In this document: positions 53,230-62,390 of the stretch, piece by piece
How positions within the stretch are numbered: position 1 is the first letter of the stretch
Layout: each line of letters starts with the position of its first letter
The notes under the pieces: model-generated
Database searches by the model: none
Seen by the model: only the letters and a program-made list of their open reading frames with translations
What the model was told of the DNA's origin: nothing
Made by a program: the position numbers and the translations under genes
Source of the DNA: Ignavibacteria bacterium
GTDB taxonomy: Bacteria > Bacteroidota > Ignavibacteria > OLB7
Assembly (NCBI GenBank): GCA_020635205.1
Contig: JACKAE010000002.1
Span: 558,001 to 622,000, forward strand
Reading direction: 5' to 3'
DNA length: 64,000 nucleotides

Positions 53230-53451
53230 GATAGGGTGTCGATTGCCGATAATTGAGAGCGCCCCACGCACGCTCCTCTCTACAAACCTTAGTACAGGCT
53301 GAAGACCTTCGACTACCCAGACACTCTCACACTCACGAACTCATTCACTCTCCTCTCTCTACAAACTCGCTCCTACAACTCCCGACGCAGGCTGAAGACC
53401 TTCGATACCACTCTATAAACTCTCAACTCTACACACTCTACGAACTCGCTC

Positions 53452-54222
53452 CTACGAACTCATCCACCCACCATCCACAACGATTACTTGACCGTGAACG
53501 TAGTCACTTGCTTTCGACGCAAGATACAGAACTGTTCCCTTTAGGTCATCCGGCACTCCCCAGCGTCCAGCCGGAATACGGCTACTCAGTTCCTTGAATC
53601 GCTTCCGATCTTTTCGGAGTGCTTCGGTAGCATCTGTCTCGAAGTAGCCGGGTGCAATGGCGTTCACGTTCACCTTCTTGCCAGCCCACTCGTTTGCCAG
53701 CGCTTTTGTGATGCCTGCAATCCCATGTTTGCTTGCGGTGTAAGCTGGTACAAATTTACCACCGGAGTAGGAGAGGAGAGAGGCAATGTTGATGATCTTT
53801 CCTCCACCATTCTCTATCATAATCCGACCAACTCCCTGAGCCATAAGGAATGCTCCGGTGAGGTTCACGTTAAGCACACTCTGCCAATCGTCCAAAGGAT
53901 AGTCGGTTGCTGGCCACCTCTTAATGATGCCAGCATTGTTAACCAGAATGTCAACCGTGCCGAATTCCTTCTGTGCCTTCGAGATCGCGTTGGCGATCTG
54001 CTTCGGTCGTGACATATCACACCGGACTGGCAATGCCTTCACTCCAAGGGGTTGCAGTTCTTCTGCTCGCTGGCTTATGCTTGAAATCTCTCTTCCGATG
54101 AGAACTACATTAGCTCCAGCCTCCGCAAGTGCTTCGGCAGCGGCTGCACCCAGTCCGCGAGATGCACCTGTCACAACTGCTGTCTTACCGGTAAGGCTAA
54201 AAAGGTCGGCTAAAATTGACAT
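53452..54222 (-). CDS. short-chain dehydrogenase, gluconate/KduD-like
   Basis: 256 residues of the classical SDR family. NAD(P) motif TGASRGLGAAAA, NNAG at about 95, catalytic Ser in NIASLLSYSGG, Tyr-Lys in YTASKHG. The segments AGIIKRWPATDYPLDDWQSVLNVNL and KALANEWAGKKVNVNAIAPGYFETDATEAL are typical of 2-dehydro-3-deoxy-D-gluconate 5-dehydrogenase (KduD) and gluconate 5-dehydrogenase, so a sugar acid is a likely substrate. No other pectin or gluconate genes are close. The stop codon and last serines fall in a CTACGAACTC phrase of the GAGTT family. FabG-like activity cannot be excluded. Confidence 0.88.
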   Translation of the reverse strand: MSILADLFSLTGKTAVVTGASRGLGAAAAEALAEAGANVVLIGREISSISQRAEELQPLGVKALPVRCDMSRPKQIANAISKAQKEFGTVDILVNNAGIIKRWPATDYPLDDWQSVLNVNLTGAFLMAQGVGRIMIENGGGKIINIASLLSYSGGKFVPAYTASKHGIAGITKALANEWAGKKVNVNAIAPGYFETDATEALRKDRKRFKELSSRIPAGRWGVPDDLKGTVLYLASKASDYVHGQVIVVDGGWMSS

Positions 54223-54276
54223 GAATACGGAAACTCGAGAATTGTGTTGGACAGAAGAGAGGAGATTGACCTTAGC

Positions 54277-54699
54277 TTATCCTTCGATGTTAACGTCGAG
54301 ATTCTTCGGTTCCCACTCCTCCCCTTCACAGGGCAGATAGTGCTCGCTAACATGTTCATCCAGAAGTGTGCAGTGGAGGTTTTCTGGACGATAGTGGCGG
54401 CAACTTGAGCAGAGAGTATCCTCGATCAGTTCTCGGTTGTTGCGCTTAAAATATTCGTATTGGATTTGCGCAGGATAGATTGCGATGCCGTAGATCGCCA
54501 GACCAGTCACCAGCCACCACTCTGAGTATACATTGAAGTGATCTTTTAGATACCAAGCAACAAAGAGCGTGACTCCCAACCGGAGCAGAGCCATCCAGAT
54601 GATGGAGCCAAGCGTGTGGGTGTAAGGGGCTTGCCCTCCCATCGGAGAAACCGGCTGTGCCTTCAGTCCTTTTTTCTGTTTTGTAAGTCGTCCAAACAT
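54277..54699 (-). CDS. two-helix membrane protein with Cys4 tail, unknown function
   Basis: 140 residues. Two membrane helices (IIWMALLRLGVTLFVAWYL; WWLVTGLAIYGIAIYPAQI) with a basic N-terminus. The C-terminal ~45 residues are cytoplasmic or periplasmic with CSSCRHY, then HCTLLDEHV and LPCEGEEW, that is four Cys suited to bind zinc or form disulfides. No family is recognised. It lies between the SDR gene and the glycosyltransferase gene on the same strand, 54 bases before the SDR start, so may be co-transcribed with it. Confidence 0.7.
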   Translation of the reverse strand: MFGRLTKQKKGLKAQPVSPMGGQAPYTHTLGSIIWMALLRLGVTLFVAWYLKDHFNVYSEWWLVTGLAIYGIAIYPAQIQYEYFKRNNRELIEDTLCSSCRHYRPENLHCTLLDEHVSEHYLPCEGEEWEPKNLDVNIEG

Positions 54700-54785
54700 T
54701 TCATATATCTCGTTTATGGGGCAGTGGCTATAAACCGACCCTCCCTTAACGTATATCTCAACTCGGAATTATGGCGAGAACAACG

Positions 54786-54852
54786 TTATCCAACAACTCT
54801 ACAAACTCTTCTCTCTACACACTCTATAAACTCTCTTCTACGAACTCGAGTA
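54786..54852 (-). repeat. GAGTT-type phrases at the 3' end of the glycosyltransferase gene
   Basis: On the minus strand, purine-rich phrases such as GAGTTTATAGAGTGTGTAGA run on from the stop codon of the glycosyltransferase gene; the last codons of that gene (VYSSS) are part of the phrase. Similar to 12377-12414 and 53400-53460. Confidence 0.75.
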
Positions 54853-55974
54853 CACTCTTCCCTTCCAAACCATTCCACCCTTACGTAGCGATAATCGTGC
54901 CGAATTTATTCCGATGATGATTGCCATTAGGCTTGAGAGAGGGTGGAGAAGGGTGTATCTCCTCTCTTGCTTGAACGTTCGGGCGGTGAGGAGCCGGATA
55001 GTAATTCCAGTGGTTAGTTGAGAGATGGGCATCCAGAAGAGAGTGAGGGAGAAATTGCCCTGAAGAATTCCAGCGACGAGAAAGCCGAGTGGAGCAATGT
55101 AGAGTGCGAGGGTGAAGAGGACAAAACCAATCAATAACATCCAGTTGTAGCCGAGTCCGGGAAAGAAGTTTTTGGAGAATCCTGCGATAATTTCTGAGAG
55201 TGATCCATACATTTTACACTCCACGGTATCAACCGCTGCGGCAAGTGCTGTCCTTATTCCAAGCTTTTTTGCTCGATGTCCTAAAGCAACATCTTCAATA
55301 ATTACCTCCTTTACCTGCTCGTGTCCCCCGATAGCATTGTAGGCAGTGCGCGTTGTGCAGAGAAGTTGTCCGTTTGTCGCAGAAAATCTCGGGTCACGTT
55401 TCGTCGTGATCCACCTGTTCGGCAGGTAGGCGAAGTAGAGGAACTGTGTCATCGGAATCACCACGTTCTCCCAAAAGCTATCCATCCGTTGCAAAGGAAC
55501 ACCCGAGAAGAAGGAGACTCCACTCCTTTCGGCAAAGGCAACAAGTGAGGCAATACTCTCTGGACGGTGAACTGTGTCGGCATCGGTGAAGACCAATAGT
55601 TCTCCAGAGCAGGCCGCAGATAGTTGATGGCAGGCCCAATTCTTCCCAATCCAGCCCGGGGGAAGTGGGAGACCACGTAAGATCGTAAGCTCAGGTCGCC
55701 GTTCTCGCAACTTGAGTAAAATCTCTTCGGTTCTGTCTTCCGAGCTATCGTTTAACACAATCACTTCGAGGTTGGGGTAGGTTTGGTGGAGGAGTGAGCT
55801 GATGCAGGCTGCAATGTTCCCCTCCTCATTGCGGGCAGGGATTAGAACGGAGACCTTCGGCATAAGTCGGGAGAGATCGTTGCGCCGAATCCGAGCGAAG
55901 GCAAAGCTGTTCCAGATCGCTATAGCAAGCGGAATAAGCAGGAGAAGAGATATCGCAACCTGATAAATCAGCAC
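54838..55974 (-). CDS. family 2 glycosyltransferase, CruC-like (carotenoid glucosyltransferase candidate)
   Basis: 378 residues with an N-terminal helix (QVAISLLLLIPLAIAIW) and three C-terminal helices enclosing a GT2 domain: VSVLIPARNEEGNIAACISSL, LNDSSEDRTEE, DADTVHRP (the DxD metal motif), and EDVALGHRAKKLG. The length and membrane layout match chlorobactene/carotenoid glucosyltransferases of Chlorobi (CruC) and CrtQ-like enzymes. The neighbouring divergent gene encodes a carotenoid 1,2-hydratase, which makes the tertiary hydroxyl such a transferase needs. So a role in making glycosylated carotenoids is likely but inferred. The C-terminal VYSSS and stop come from a GAGTT-type phrase. Confidence 0.8.
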   Translation of the reverse strand: MLIYQVAISLLLLIPLAIAIWNSFAFARIRRNDLSRLMPKVSVLIPARNEEGNIAACISSLLHQTYPNLEVIVLNDSSEDRTEEILLKLRERRPELTILRGLPLPPGWIGKNWACHQLSAACSGELLVFTDADTVHRPESIASLVAFAERSGVSFFSGVPLQRMDSFWENVVIPMTQFLYFAYLPNRWITTKRDPRFSATNGQLLCTTRTAYNAIGGHEQVKEVIIEDVALGHRAKKLGIRTALAAAVDTVECKMYGSLSEIIAGFSKNFFPGLGYNWMLLIGFVLFTLALYIAPLGFLVAGILQGNFSLTLFWMPISQLTTGITIRLLTARTFKQERRYTLLHPLSSLMAIIIGINSARLSLRKGGMVWKGRVYSSS

Positions 55975-56157
55975 GTCGGTTATTGAATGTTGGGGCTGAA
56001 GATAGGGATTGCCGTCAGCTAAACCGTGCGGCTTTTTGTAGATCTGCGTGACCTTGCCCTAATCTATAGATGCAGTGGATAACCCACTCCAACCCTGGTT
56101 GCCCCACTTCAGAAAATTTCAGCTACTTTCCCGCTCCATACTTCTAAATGTTGCAAG

Positions 56158-57210
56158 ATGACGATACTCGATTCTTCACAGGATCACTTTCACGCGATTG
56201 ATCTACCCGGTGCATACGAGTGGACATACTTCGACGGACTTTCTACTGATGGTGAGCATGGGTTTACGGCAATCTGGTTCCGAGGTGTGCCGATGTCTCC
56301 ACGCTATTCTGCGGCTATCGAGAAGAATCTGGCTAAAGCATTACCTGCCGACTTCTCGGCCTTTGCGCTTAGCCTCTACCATCGCGGAAAACCGATTGGG
56401 AGATCGTTAGTTGAGGGACCTTCAACTCTTTTCGAAGGCTCGTTAACCTCTCCTGACGCTCGGTTTGGTGAGAATCGGCTGTTTGGTGAGAGGTACAGCG
56501 ATGGTTCTACTTCATTCAGAATAACGGTCGATCAACCACTTCCTCTCTCCTTAAAGCGAATGGTTGGCGAGATTGATCTCCGTTTTCCCCCCTGTGATAG
56601 TAGTTCGGCTATAGGTAGCCTTCAGCCAGAAGTAGAGAGCGACTATTGGATCCCTTCCGGACTTGGCGGTCAGTTCTCTGCTGCTGTTGATATAGTTGGG
56701 CCGGGGGGAAAACCAAATCGTTTGCGGTTCAATGGGAGTGCCTACCACGACCGGAACTTTGGGTACAAGCCGCTGCAGTGGATGGACGTTGACTGGCACT
56801 GGGGGAGACTCCAAACTGGAAACCAGACGTTGATCTACTTCTCGATTGAGCCTCGACCCAGGTCGAAGAGTCTTCCTTTCAGTCGCGTGATGTTGTTCAA
56901 TGGTGGGAAACTTGTTCGCCTCGCTCAGGAGTTCGAGTTCAGCCTTCAACAAAAGAATCATTGGACATCGTTGCCCTATCCTTCACGTATTGAGTTGCGG
57001 AGCAAAGATGCGCTTCGGGTTACTATTACAACTGAGTCTCTTATCGAAACTGGTCCCTTCTACCATCGAACATCTTCCCACATCAGCTTTGGTTGGGAGG
57101 GGATGGGAGGAGAGGGAATCGGTGTTGGTGAGTATCTTCGCCCGTCGCGACTTCGGGTCGGTTTCTTTCGACCCTTCGTCAAGTTTCGTGCAAAGCGGGT
57201 AACGAAATAG
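56158..57210 (+). CDS. crtC: carotenoid 1,2-hydratase-like protein (CrtC family)
   Basis: 350 residues. Family marks: YEWTYFDGLSTDGEHGFTAI near the N-terminus (CrtC pattern with two aromatic and Asp residues), FRGVPMSPRY, the central FNGSAYHDRNFGYKPLQW and VDWHWGRLQ, and a lipocalin-like beta-barrel layout. CrtC adds water to the terminal 1,2 double bond of acyclic carotenoid ends, giving a tertiary alcohol. It is divergent from the glycosyltransferase gene, with ~180 bases between starts, which fits a shared pathway to carotenoid glycosides. No crtB/crtI genes are in the window. Start: ATG at 56158. Confidence 0.82.
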   Translation: MTILDSSQDHFHAIDLPGAYEWTYFDGLSTDGEHGFTAIWFRGVPMSPRYSAAIEKNLAKALPADFSAFALSLYHRGKPIGRSLVEGPSTLFEGSLTSPDARFGENRLFGERYSDGSTSFRITVDQPLPLSLKRMVGEIDLRFPPCDSSSAIGSLQPEVESDYWIPSGLGGQFSAAVDIVGPGGKPNRLRFNGSAYHDRNFGYKPLQWMDVDWHWGRLQTGNQTLIYFSIEPRPRSKSLPFSRVMLFNGGKLVRLAQEFEFSLQQKNHWTSLPYPSRIELRSKDALRVTITTESLIETGPFYHRTSSHISFGWEGMGGEGIGVGEYLRPSRLRVGFFRPFVKFRAKRVTK

Positions 57211-57272
57211 AGAGTTGTTAGTGTCTGATCTGTCTCGATAAATAGTCTTCTATCACGTGCTCACAGGTTTTC

Positions 57273-57899
57273 ATGGCACTCGTTTCACAGTTTGGTGCAG
57301 CAATCCTTGCAATGCAAGATGCACTTCGGAAATCGATTGATGGAAAGGGAACGAATCCAAGCGTTGCAAACTTTCTAACAGTATGGCTCAACCGCGATGA
57401 GTTCTTGAAGAGTTGGGGATTGCCACTGGAGGAATCAATCGAAGAGTTTCGGAGTCTGCTGCGGGAAGATGGAGAGCGATTTGTGATTGCAAATGGGTGG
57501 ACTTTCAGCGGCATACTTTCAATCAACATTCTACTTCGGCAACAAGAAGTTCCTTCTATCGTTCAGGCTGAACGCAGAGACCTGCTTTACGAGTTGAAAG
57601 TGAGAGATGATAGTGGAACTCGCCAGATTACTGTGTCGCAACCGACATCGCTCCTCGGTCGTGCCCACGATTCACCCCCTCGATCATTTCTCCCCATTCA
57701 CGACGCCTCGCGGTCTTTCTCTCGCGAACACTTGCTTCTTACCTTTCGTGATCTGAAGCTGAACGTTCATTTACTTGGGCGCAACAAAACAGAGTTCAAT
57801 GGGAATATCGTAGAAGTGGGGAGTGATTTCCAGTTCGACCCCGGCGATGTAATTTGCTGCGGCCCACACACTATCGAACGGACAGCGTTGTCCGTGTAG
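57273..57899 (+). CDS. FHA-domain protein paired with a PBP
   Basis: 208 residues. The first ~115 residues are helical with no recognised family. Residues ~125-195 form a forkhead-associated (FHA) domain with the phosphothreonine-binding residues in place: LLGRAHD (Gly-Arg), SFSREHLLL (Ser-x-x-His), GRNKTEFNG (Asn-Gly). Such domains bind phosphothreonine proteins, often targets of Hanks-type kinases. The gene ends 26 bases before the PBP gene and may be co-transcribed with it; FHA-PBP pairing is known from actinobacterial cell-wall kinase clusters, though no kinase gene is in this window. Confidence 0.88.
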   Translation: MALVSQFGAAILAMQDALRKSIDGKGTNPSVANFLTVWLNRDEFLKSWGLPLEESIEEFRSLLREDGERFVIANGWTFSGILSINILLRQQEVPSIVQAERRDLLYELKVRDDSGTRQITVSQPTSLLGRAHDSPPRSFLPIHDASRSFSREHLLLTFRDLKLNVHLLGRNKTEFNGNIVEVGSDFQFDPGDVICCGPHTIERTALSV

Positions 57900-57925
57900 C
57901 TTTCCACTCCTATCTTGTGCTGACT

Positions 57926-59455
57926 ATGGGAACAATCCTCACATACGTAACGCTTCTGCTGACTGCTCTCTTCCTGTTTGGAGGACTCATCAGTCGTGGA
58001 GGGGCATTCGAGAGCCTAAGGATCTTGCGGGGTAGAGGAATTCGCTTCTCGTTCTATGGCATTGTTCTCTTCCTCTTCGTTGCCCTCCTGTGGCGGGGGA
58101 CAATCTATATGAACGAGGAACGAGAGGGGTGGATTACCGCCGGGCGCGATCCGGGCGACACAATTTCGCTCGGCTTCAACACCAAATCACGCTTCCGCAG
58201 TATGGCGCAACCGTTAGGGCGTGTCTTCGACAGGAATGGACTGTTGCTTGCCGGCTACATGGCAAAGGAAGGGCACTTGCGTCGGCACTATCCGGCAGCC
58301 AATGCCGTAGCTCACATTGTTGGTTACTGGACAGGGCCAATAAGGGATGGCAGTGGTGTGGAGAAAGGGTTGATATACCTAAACGACTCCCTTCAAGATG
58401 ACCGACCACACGACGTGATGCTCTCGCTCGACTTGCGATTACAGCAGGAGGGAATGAATGTGTTGCAGGGGAGGAACGGTGCAATTATTGTTCTGGATCC
58501 TTCCAACGGTCAAGTTCTAACGGCGGCAAGCTGGCCTTCATACGACCCGAACGCTGTGTGGGATAACGATTCTTGGCGAGATTTTGCAACAGACGAGGAG
58601 GGGAAGCCACTGATCTCTCGCGCGCTAAAGGATAATTTTTCTCCCGGTTCATCAATAAAACCGCTTGTTGCAGCCGGGGCATTGCAGCTTAACGCAGAGT
58701 TACCCGAGAGTGCTGGCTTTGTTTGCAATGGCACATATAACCCCGGATCGCGAATTCCCGCTATATCCGACCACGGCACTTCGCACGGGCGTTTGAATCT
58801 ACCGAACGCGATGCGTCTCTCCTGCAACACCTACTTCTCTTGGCTTGCCGACAAATCGATTGGGTATGAGAAAATGAAAGGTTTTCTCGAATCTATTGGT
58901 GCAAACTCGCGGATGAACTGGAATACAGGAATCTTCTTGAATCAGTATGGTGCTCTCAGAATTGGGGTAAGTCGCGTGCAGGCGAACGATAGGATTGCAG
59001 AGTCACGCATTGGCATCGGTCAGGCATCGGTGAAACTGAACCCGCTCCACGCGGCAGTGATGTATGGTGGGATTGCGGAGGGGGGAGTTTTCGTGGCTCC
59101 AACACTTGAACTTGATCGCCCACCAGATACACTCGCTTGGTCGCTTGGGGCGGTTGTTGCCGAGGAAGTTGCCAACCTCTTGTTGGAGCCGCTGAAACCG
59201 GGAGGGACAGCCGCCGGAATTCTCGGTGGGTTGAAGCGGCTGGGGATTACAGGCTACGGCAAAACCGGAACTGCCGACCGCGAGCCGGATGGACGTTCTC
59301 CTTCCTGGTTTTCGTCGTTTGGTGAAAAGAATGGAAAACGGTACGTGGTGATTGTCGTCCTCGAAAATCGTCGCGGTGCATACGCAGGCTCCCTTAATGC
59401 TCCAATGGCCAGCCGAATGTACGAGATGCTGGATAAGTATGGCTATTTCCGATAA
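57926..59455 (+). CDS. penicillin-binding protein (transpeptidase, PbpA/PBP2-like)
   Basis: 509 residues. Two or three hydrophobic segments near the N-terminus (TYVTLLLTALFLFGGLI; GIVLFLFVALLWRG) then a short pre-domain and the transpeptidase domain with complete motifs: SSIK (FSPGSSIKPLVAAGAL, nucleophile Ser), SCN (RLSCNTYFSW) and KTGT (GYGKTGTAD). It cross-links peptidoglycan at septum or side wall. It is shorter than typical PBP2/FtsI and resembles the PbpA of Actinobacteria, whose partners include FHA proteins. The ATG at 57926 is preferred: the 24 codons before it are out of keeping. It is translated 26 bases after the FHA gene. Confidence 0.93.
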   Translation: MGTILTYVTLLLTALFLFGGLISRGGAFESLRILRGRGIRFSFYGIVLFLFVALLWRGTIYMNEEREGWITAGRDPGDTISLGFNTKSRFRSMAQPLGRVFDRNGLLLAGYMAKEGHLRRHYPAANAVAHIVGYWTGPIRDGSGVEKGLIYLNDSLQDDRPHDVMLSLDLRLQQEGMNVLQGRNGAIIVLDPSNGQVLTAASWPSYDPNAVWDNDSWRDFATDEEGKPLISRALKDNFSPGSSIKPLVAAGALQLNAELPESAGFVCNGTYNPGSRIPAISDHGTSHGRLNLPNAMRLSCNTYFSWLADKSIGYEKMKGFLESIGANSRMNWNTGIFLNQYGALRIGVSRVQANDRIAESRIGIGQASVKLNPLHAAVMYGGIAEGGVFVAPTLELDRPPDTLAWSLGAVVAEEVANLLLEPLKPGGTAAGILGGLKRLGITGYGKTGTADREPDGRSPSWFSSFGEKNGKRYVVIVVLENRRGAYAGSLNAPMASRMYEMLDKYGYFR

Positions 59456-59590
59456 GCAAAAGAGAATCATCACGCAATCCGCCGCAGCGGTCACAAAGAA
59501 GAAGCTTTTCACTCTCAACTCTACTAACTCTCAACACTAAGAACTCATCCCAACTACGTAAACTTGACAAATCCGTAGATTAGCCTTCCT

Positions 59591-62041
59591 ATGCTTGTAG
59601 GTCGTACAGAACAGATTATCACCTTGCGTGAGCAAATTGGTGCAGTGCTTGCCGGAAGAGAAGGTCCGAATACCTTCATCGTAACTGGTGAAGCCGGTAT
59701 TGGCAAAACTACGCTCTTGAACGCAGTTCGTGAGAAGCTCCTGAGTAGCCCCATTCCACCTGCGGTGATCTCTACCGAGTGTTCTACTCCTCTTGCCGGA
59801 CATGACATTGGTGAGGTTGAAGCCCTTGCCCCTTGGCTCGGCATTATCGAGGAGCTGGCTGGTGAGGAGAATGAACTCCGTTTCAGGGGGAGGACATTAG
59901 TTGAGAAACTTGCGTTGGCCTGGGTACGCTGCATTCCAGTAATCGGTGACGTTCTGGAGTCAGCCGCCGACACGGCAATGATTATCAACCTCGAGAAGAA
60001 GAAAAAGAAGGGGGAGAAGGGAGCAAGTCCGGTTAGTGCCGGAAATCAGGAGCAGATGTTCCGCCAGTGTATAAACTTGATGGCTGCTGTAGCTGCACAA
60101 GAACCGCTGGTTATTCTGCTGGATGACATGCACTGGGCCGACACATCTTCGACAAACCTTCTCTTCGCTGCTGCACGTGAACTTCAAGGGAAACCCGTTG
60201 CCTTCGTTGTTGCATACCGACCAGATGAAGCGGCAGTCTCTCGTGCTGGTGCTGGACATCCAATCCTGCAAGTTATTGCCGAACTTGAGCGTTACTCTCT
60301 CACGCAACACATTCCCGTTCCCTTCCTCGACGAAGATCAGCTTCGGGCACTTCTCCGCAATCGCTATTCAGACTACCGTTCGGAAGAGGAGTTCGAGAAG
60401 TGGCTGCTAAGAATTAGTAGTGGGAATGCTCTCTTTATCACACAGTTTTTGAATACGCTGGAAGAAGATCAGCGGGTTGATTCGAAAACAGGACGTTTGC
60501 TGCGAAGTTTTTACGATGTAGAAACTCCTGACTCTACCTACGCTGTTGTTCGAGAACGTATCCGCCGCCTGGACGACGATGCGCGAGAGTTGCTTCGGTA
60601 TGCAAGTGTTGAGGGGGAAGTCTTTACTTCGCAGATGTTAGGGCAACTCTCCGATATGAATCGACTTCAACTGCTGAAGTCGTTGCGGTTGATCGAGGAA
60701 AAACATCGCATCCTTCACAACCTTGGTAAGAAGCGAGTCTATGCGAGGGAGACAACGGTCTACAAGTTCTCTCACGCTCTGATTCAGAAGGGGATGTATG
60801 AGGGGCTTACCGAAGAAGAACGTGAGGTGCTGCACGAGATGATGTTGGAGCTTTTGCTTGAGGAGCAGAAGAGTGCATCGGAAAGTGGTTTGGAAATTCG
60901 TGAGATTGCTCCTCGAATTGCTACCCACGCCGAAATCCTTGGGAAGTACCGGGTGGCAGCAGAGGCAGCGATGGAGGGGGCTGAAGCAAGTTGGGAAGAA
61001 CTTGCTGTGGAAGAGACGCTCAGGCAGGTAGAGCAAGGCTTGGAATATCTGCACAAAGCTGAGCGTGAAGGTCGGTTCGATATTGGAGTGGGAAAGTTGG
61101 AGGCAAAGTCGCACAGGATTTTGGGGCGGATATATAGGTATCGTGGTGAGTATGACCGAGCACTCGAGTGCTCCGTGAAGGCAGAAGAACTCTCGGTGAA
61201 GTGGGGTGACAGTGAGCAAGAGGTTGGGGCGTTGATTGACCAAGCAAACTCCCTCCGCTATTTAGCGAGATTTGAGGAGGCCGAAGAGGTAGGGCGTCGA
61301 GCACTTGATAAGTCTGTGGCGATAGACTACGAAAGTGGTCAGGGGGGGGCGTTAAACAGTATCGGCACGATTCTCTATTCAATGGGGAGACGAGAAGAGG
61401 CTACCGAGGTCTACTTGCAGGCAATCGACATTCACCAAGAGTTGGGAGAGATAACCGCACAGGCTCAGACCCTGAGCAATCTCGGCAACGTCTTTAATGC
61501 CTTGAACCAGACCGACGAGGCTATCCGATGTTACGAGCGGAGTTTAGAACTCTCTGCCGAATCAGATAACATGGTCTCCTATGGTGTTGCCCTCCTCCAC
61601 TTAGGGAACATGGCGAACAAGCGTGAGGAGTGGGGTGAAGCTGTGGAGTACTACGAGCAGAGTATGGAGATCGGCGAGCGTATCGGTTACCGCGAGTTGC
61701 AGACGCGGAGTATCACAAACATGGGCATTGTTCTCAGGAAGAAGGGAGAACTTCTCAGAAGTCGCGAGCTGTTGCAGCAGGCGGAAACTTTGGCTCAGAG
61801 TTGGGCGCGCGATTCGTTTTTAGCCGATCTCTACGTTGAATTTGCTCGCCTCGATCGAGAGGAAGCAGAGCAAAGTGTAGGGAGTGAACGGCTTGACTTC
61901 ATCAACCGAAGCCGGGAGTTTTTCCAGAAAGGATTGAAGATCTATCGTGAACTGAACCACGAGAGAGTGGAAGTGGTGGAAGAGGAGTTAGGAGCAGTTG
62001 AGGAGGTGGTAAAAGATAGCCAGCCAGTTTCACAGTCGTAA
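59591..62041 (+). CDS. STAND-type ATPase with TPR array
   Basis: 816 residues. Walker A is TGEAGIGKTTLL at 32-43 and Walker B is LVILLDDMHWAD near 180, typical of AAA/STAND ATPases fused to adenylate cyclases or LuxR regulators. A Lys-rich insertion (EKKKKKGEKGAS) lies in between. After a winged-helix-like part, TPRs run from about 470 to 780 (YDRALECSVKAEELS, EEATEVYLQAIDIHQE, GEAVEYYEQSMEIGE). No cyclase or DNA-binding domain is present, so it is a sensor or scaffold in the cytoplasm. The 3' end is duplicated downstream (62207-62390). CTC-rich phrases lie 40-80 bases before the start. Role unknown. Confidence 0.9.
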   Translation: MLVGRTEQIITLREQIGAVLAGREGPNTFIVTGEAGIGKTTLLNAVREKLLSSPIPPAVISTECSTPLAGHDIGEVEALAPWLGIIEELAGEENELRFRGRTLVEKLALAWVRCIPVIGDVLESAADTAMIINLEKKKKKGEKGASPVSAGNQEQMFRQCINLMAAVAAQEPLVILLDDMHWADTSSTNLLFAAARELQGKPVAFVVAYRPDEAAVSRAGAGHPILQVIAELERYSLTQHIPVPFLDEDQLRALLRNRYSDYRSEEEFEKWLLRISSGNALFITQFLNTLEEDQRVDSKTGRLLRSFYDVETPDSTYAVVRERIRRLDDDARELLRYASVEGEVFTSQMLGQLSDMNRLQLLKSLRLIEEKHRILHNLGKKRVYARETTVYKFSHALIQKGMYEGLTEEEREVLHEMMLELLLEEQKSASESGLEIREIAPRIATHAEILGKYRVAAEAAMEGAEASWEELAVEETLRQVEQGLEYLHKAEREGRFDIGVGKLEAKSHRILGRIYRYRGEYDRALECSVKAEELSVKWGDSEQEVGALIDQANSLRYLARFEEAEEVGRRALDKSVAIDYESGQGGALNSIGTILYSMGRREEATEVYLQAIDIHQELGEITAQAQTLSNLGNVFNALNQTDEAIRCYERSLELSAESDNMVSYGVALLHLGNMANKREEWGEAVEYYEQSMEIGERIGYRELQTRSITNMGIVLRKKGELLRSRELLQQAETLAQSWARDSFLADLYVEFARLDREEAEQSVGSERLDFINRSREFFQKGLKIYRELNHERVEVVEEELGAVEEVVKDSQPVSQS

Positions 62042-62159
62042 CGTCAACCCTCTATACTCGCGGACAATGCAACTGCGATAGGAAGAGTTTTCCAAGATCA
62101 TTCCTTCAACAGACTGCCCCGCAGGGGCAACCGATCCGCCGCGGCGGATAGCCGGGGAT
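61976..62159 (+). repeat. 184-base direct duplication, first copy (with gene 3' end)
   Basis: Covers the last ~22 codons of the STAND gene, the following ~75 bases and the first stem-loops of the structured repeat (62116-62128 and 62134-62149). The second copy is at 62207-62390, offset 231 bases, with two mismatches in the part compared. Confidence 0.9.
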
Positions 62160-62206
62160 TAGCCCCCCGACGTTTACTTCTAAAAACCTGCAAAATATAT
62201 GCTAAA

Positions 62207-62390
62207 GTGGAAGAGGAGTTAGGAGCAGTTGAGGAGGTTGTAAAAGATAGCCAGCCAGTTTCACAGTCGTAACGTCAACCCTCTATACTCGCGGACAATG
62301 CAACTGTGATAGGAAGAGTTTTCCAAGATCATTCCTTCAACAGACTGCCCCGCAGGGGCAACCGATCCGCCGCGGCGGATAGCCGGGGAT
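62207..62390 (+). pseudogene. duplicated 3' fragment of the STAND gene plus repeat start
   Basis: Repeats the final VEEELGAVEEVVKDSQPVSQS reading as a fragment without a start, followed by the same spacer and structured-repeat stems. A 47-base unique spacer (62160-62206) separates the copies. Two differences from the first copy were found, so the duplication is recent. Confidence 0.85.

Larger units (their letters stand above)
53107..53451. other. 345-base gap filled with several repeat families
   Basis: Two AATTCAAAA repeats (53110 and 53193, 83 bases apart) flank a hairpin at 53154-53174. After them comes ~200 bases of AACTC phrases with CAGGCTGAAGACCTTCGA occurring twice (about 53294 and 53381). 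No gene is credible. The segment lies between two genes read on the minus strand. Confidence 0.7.
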
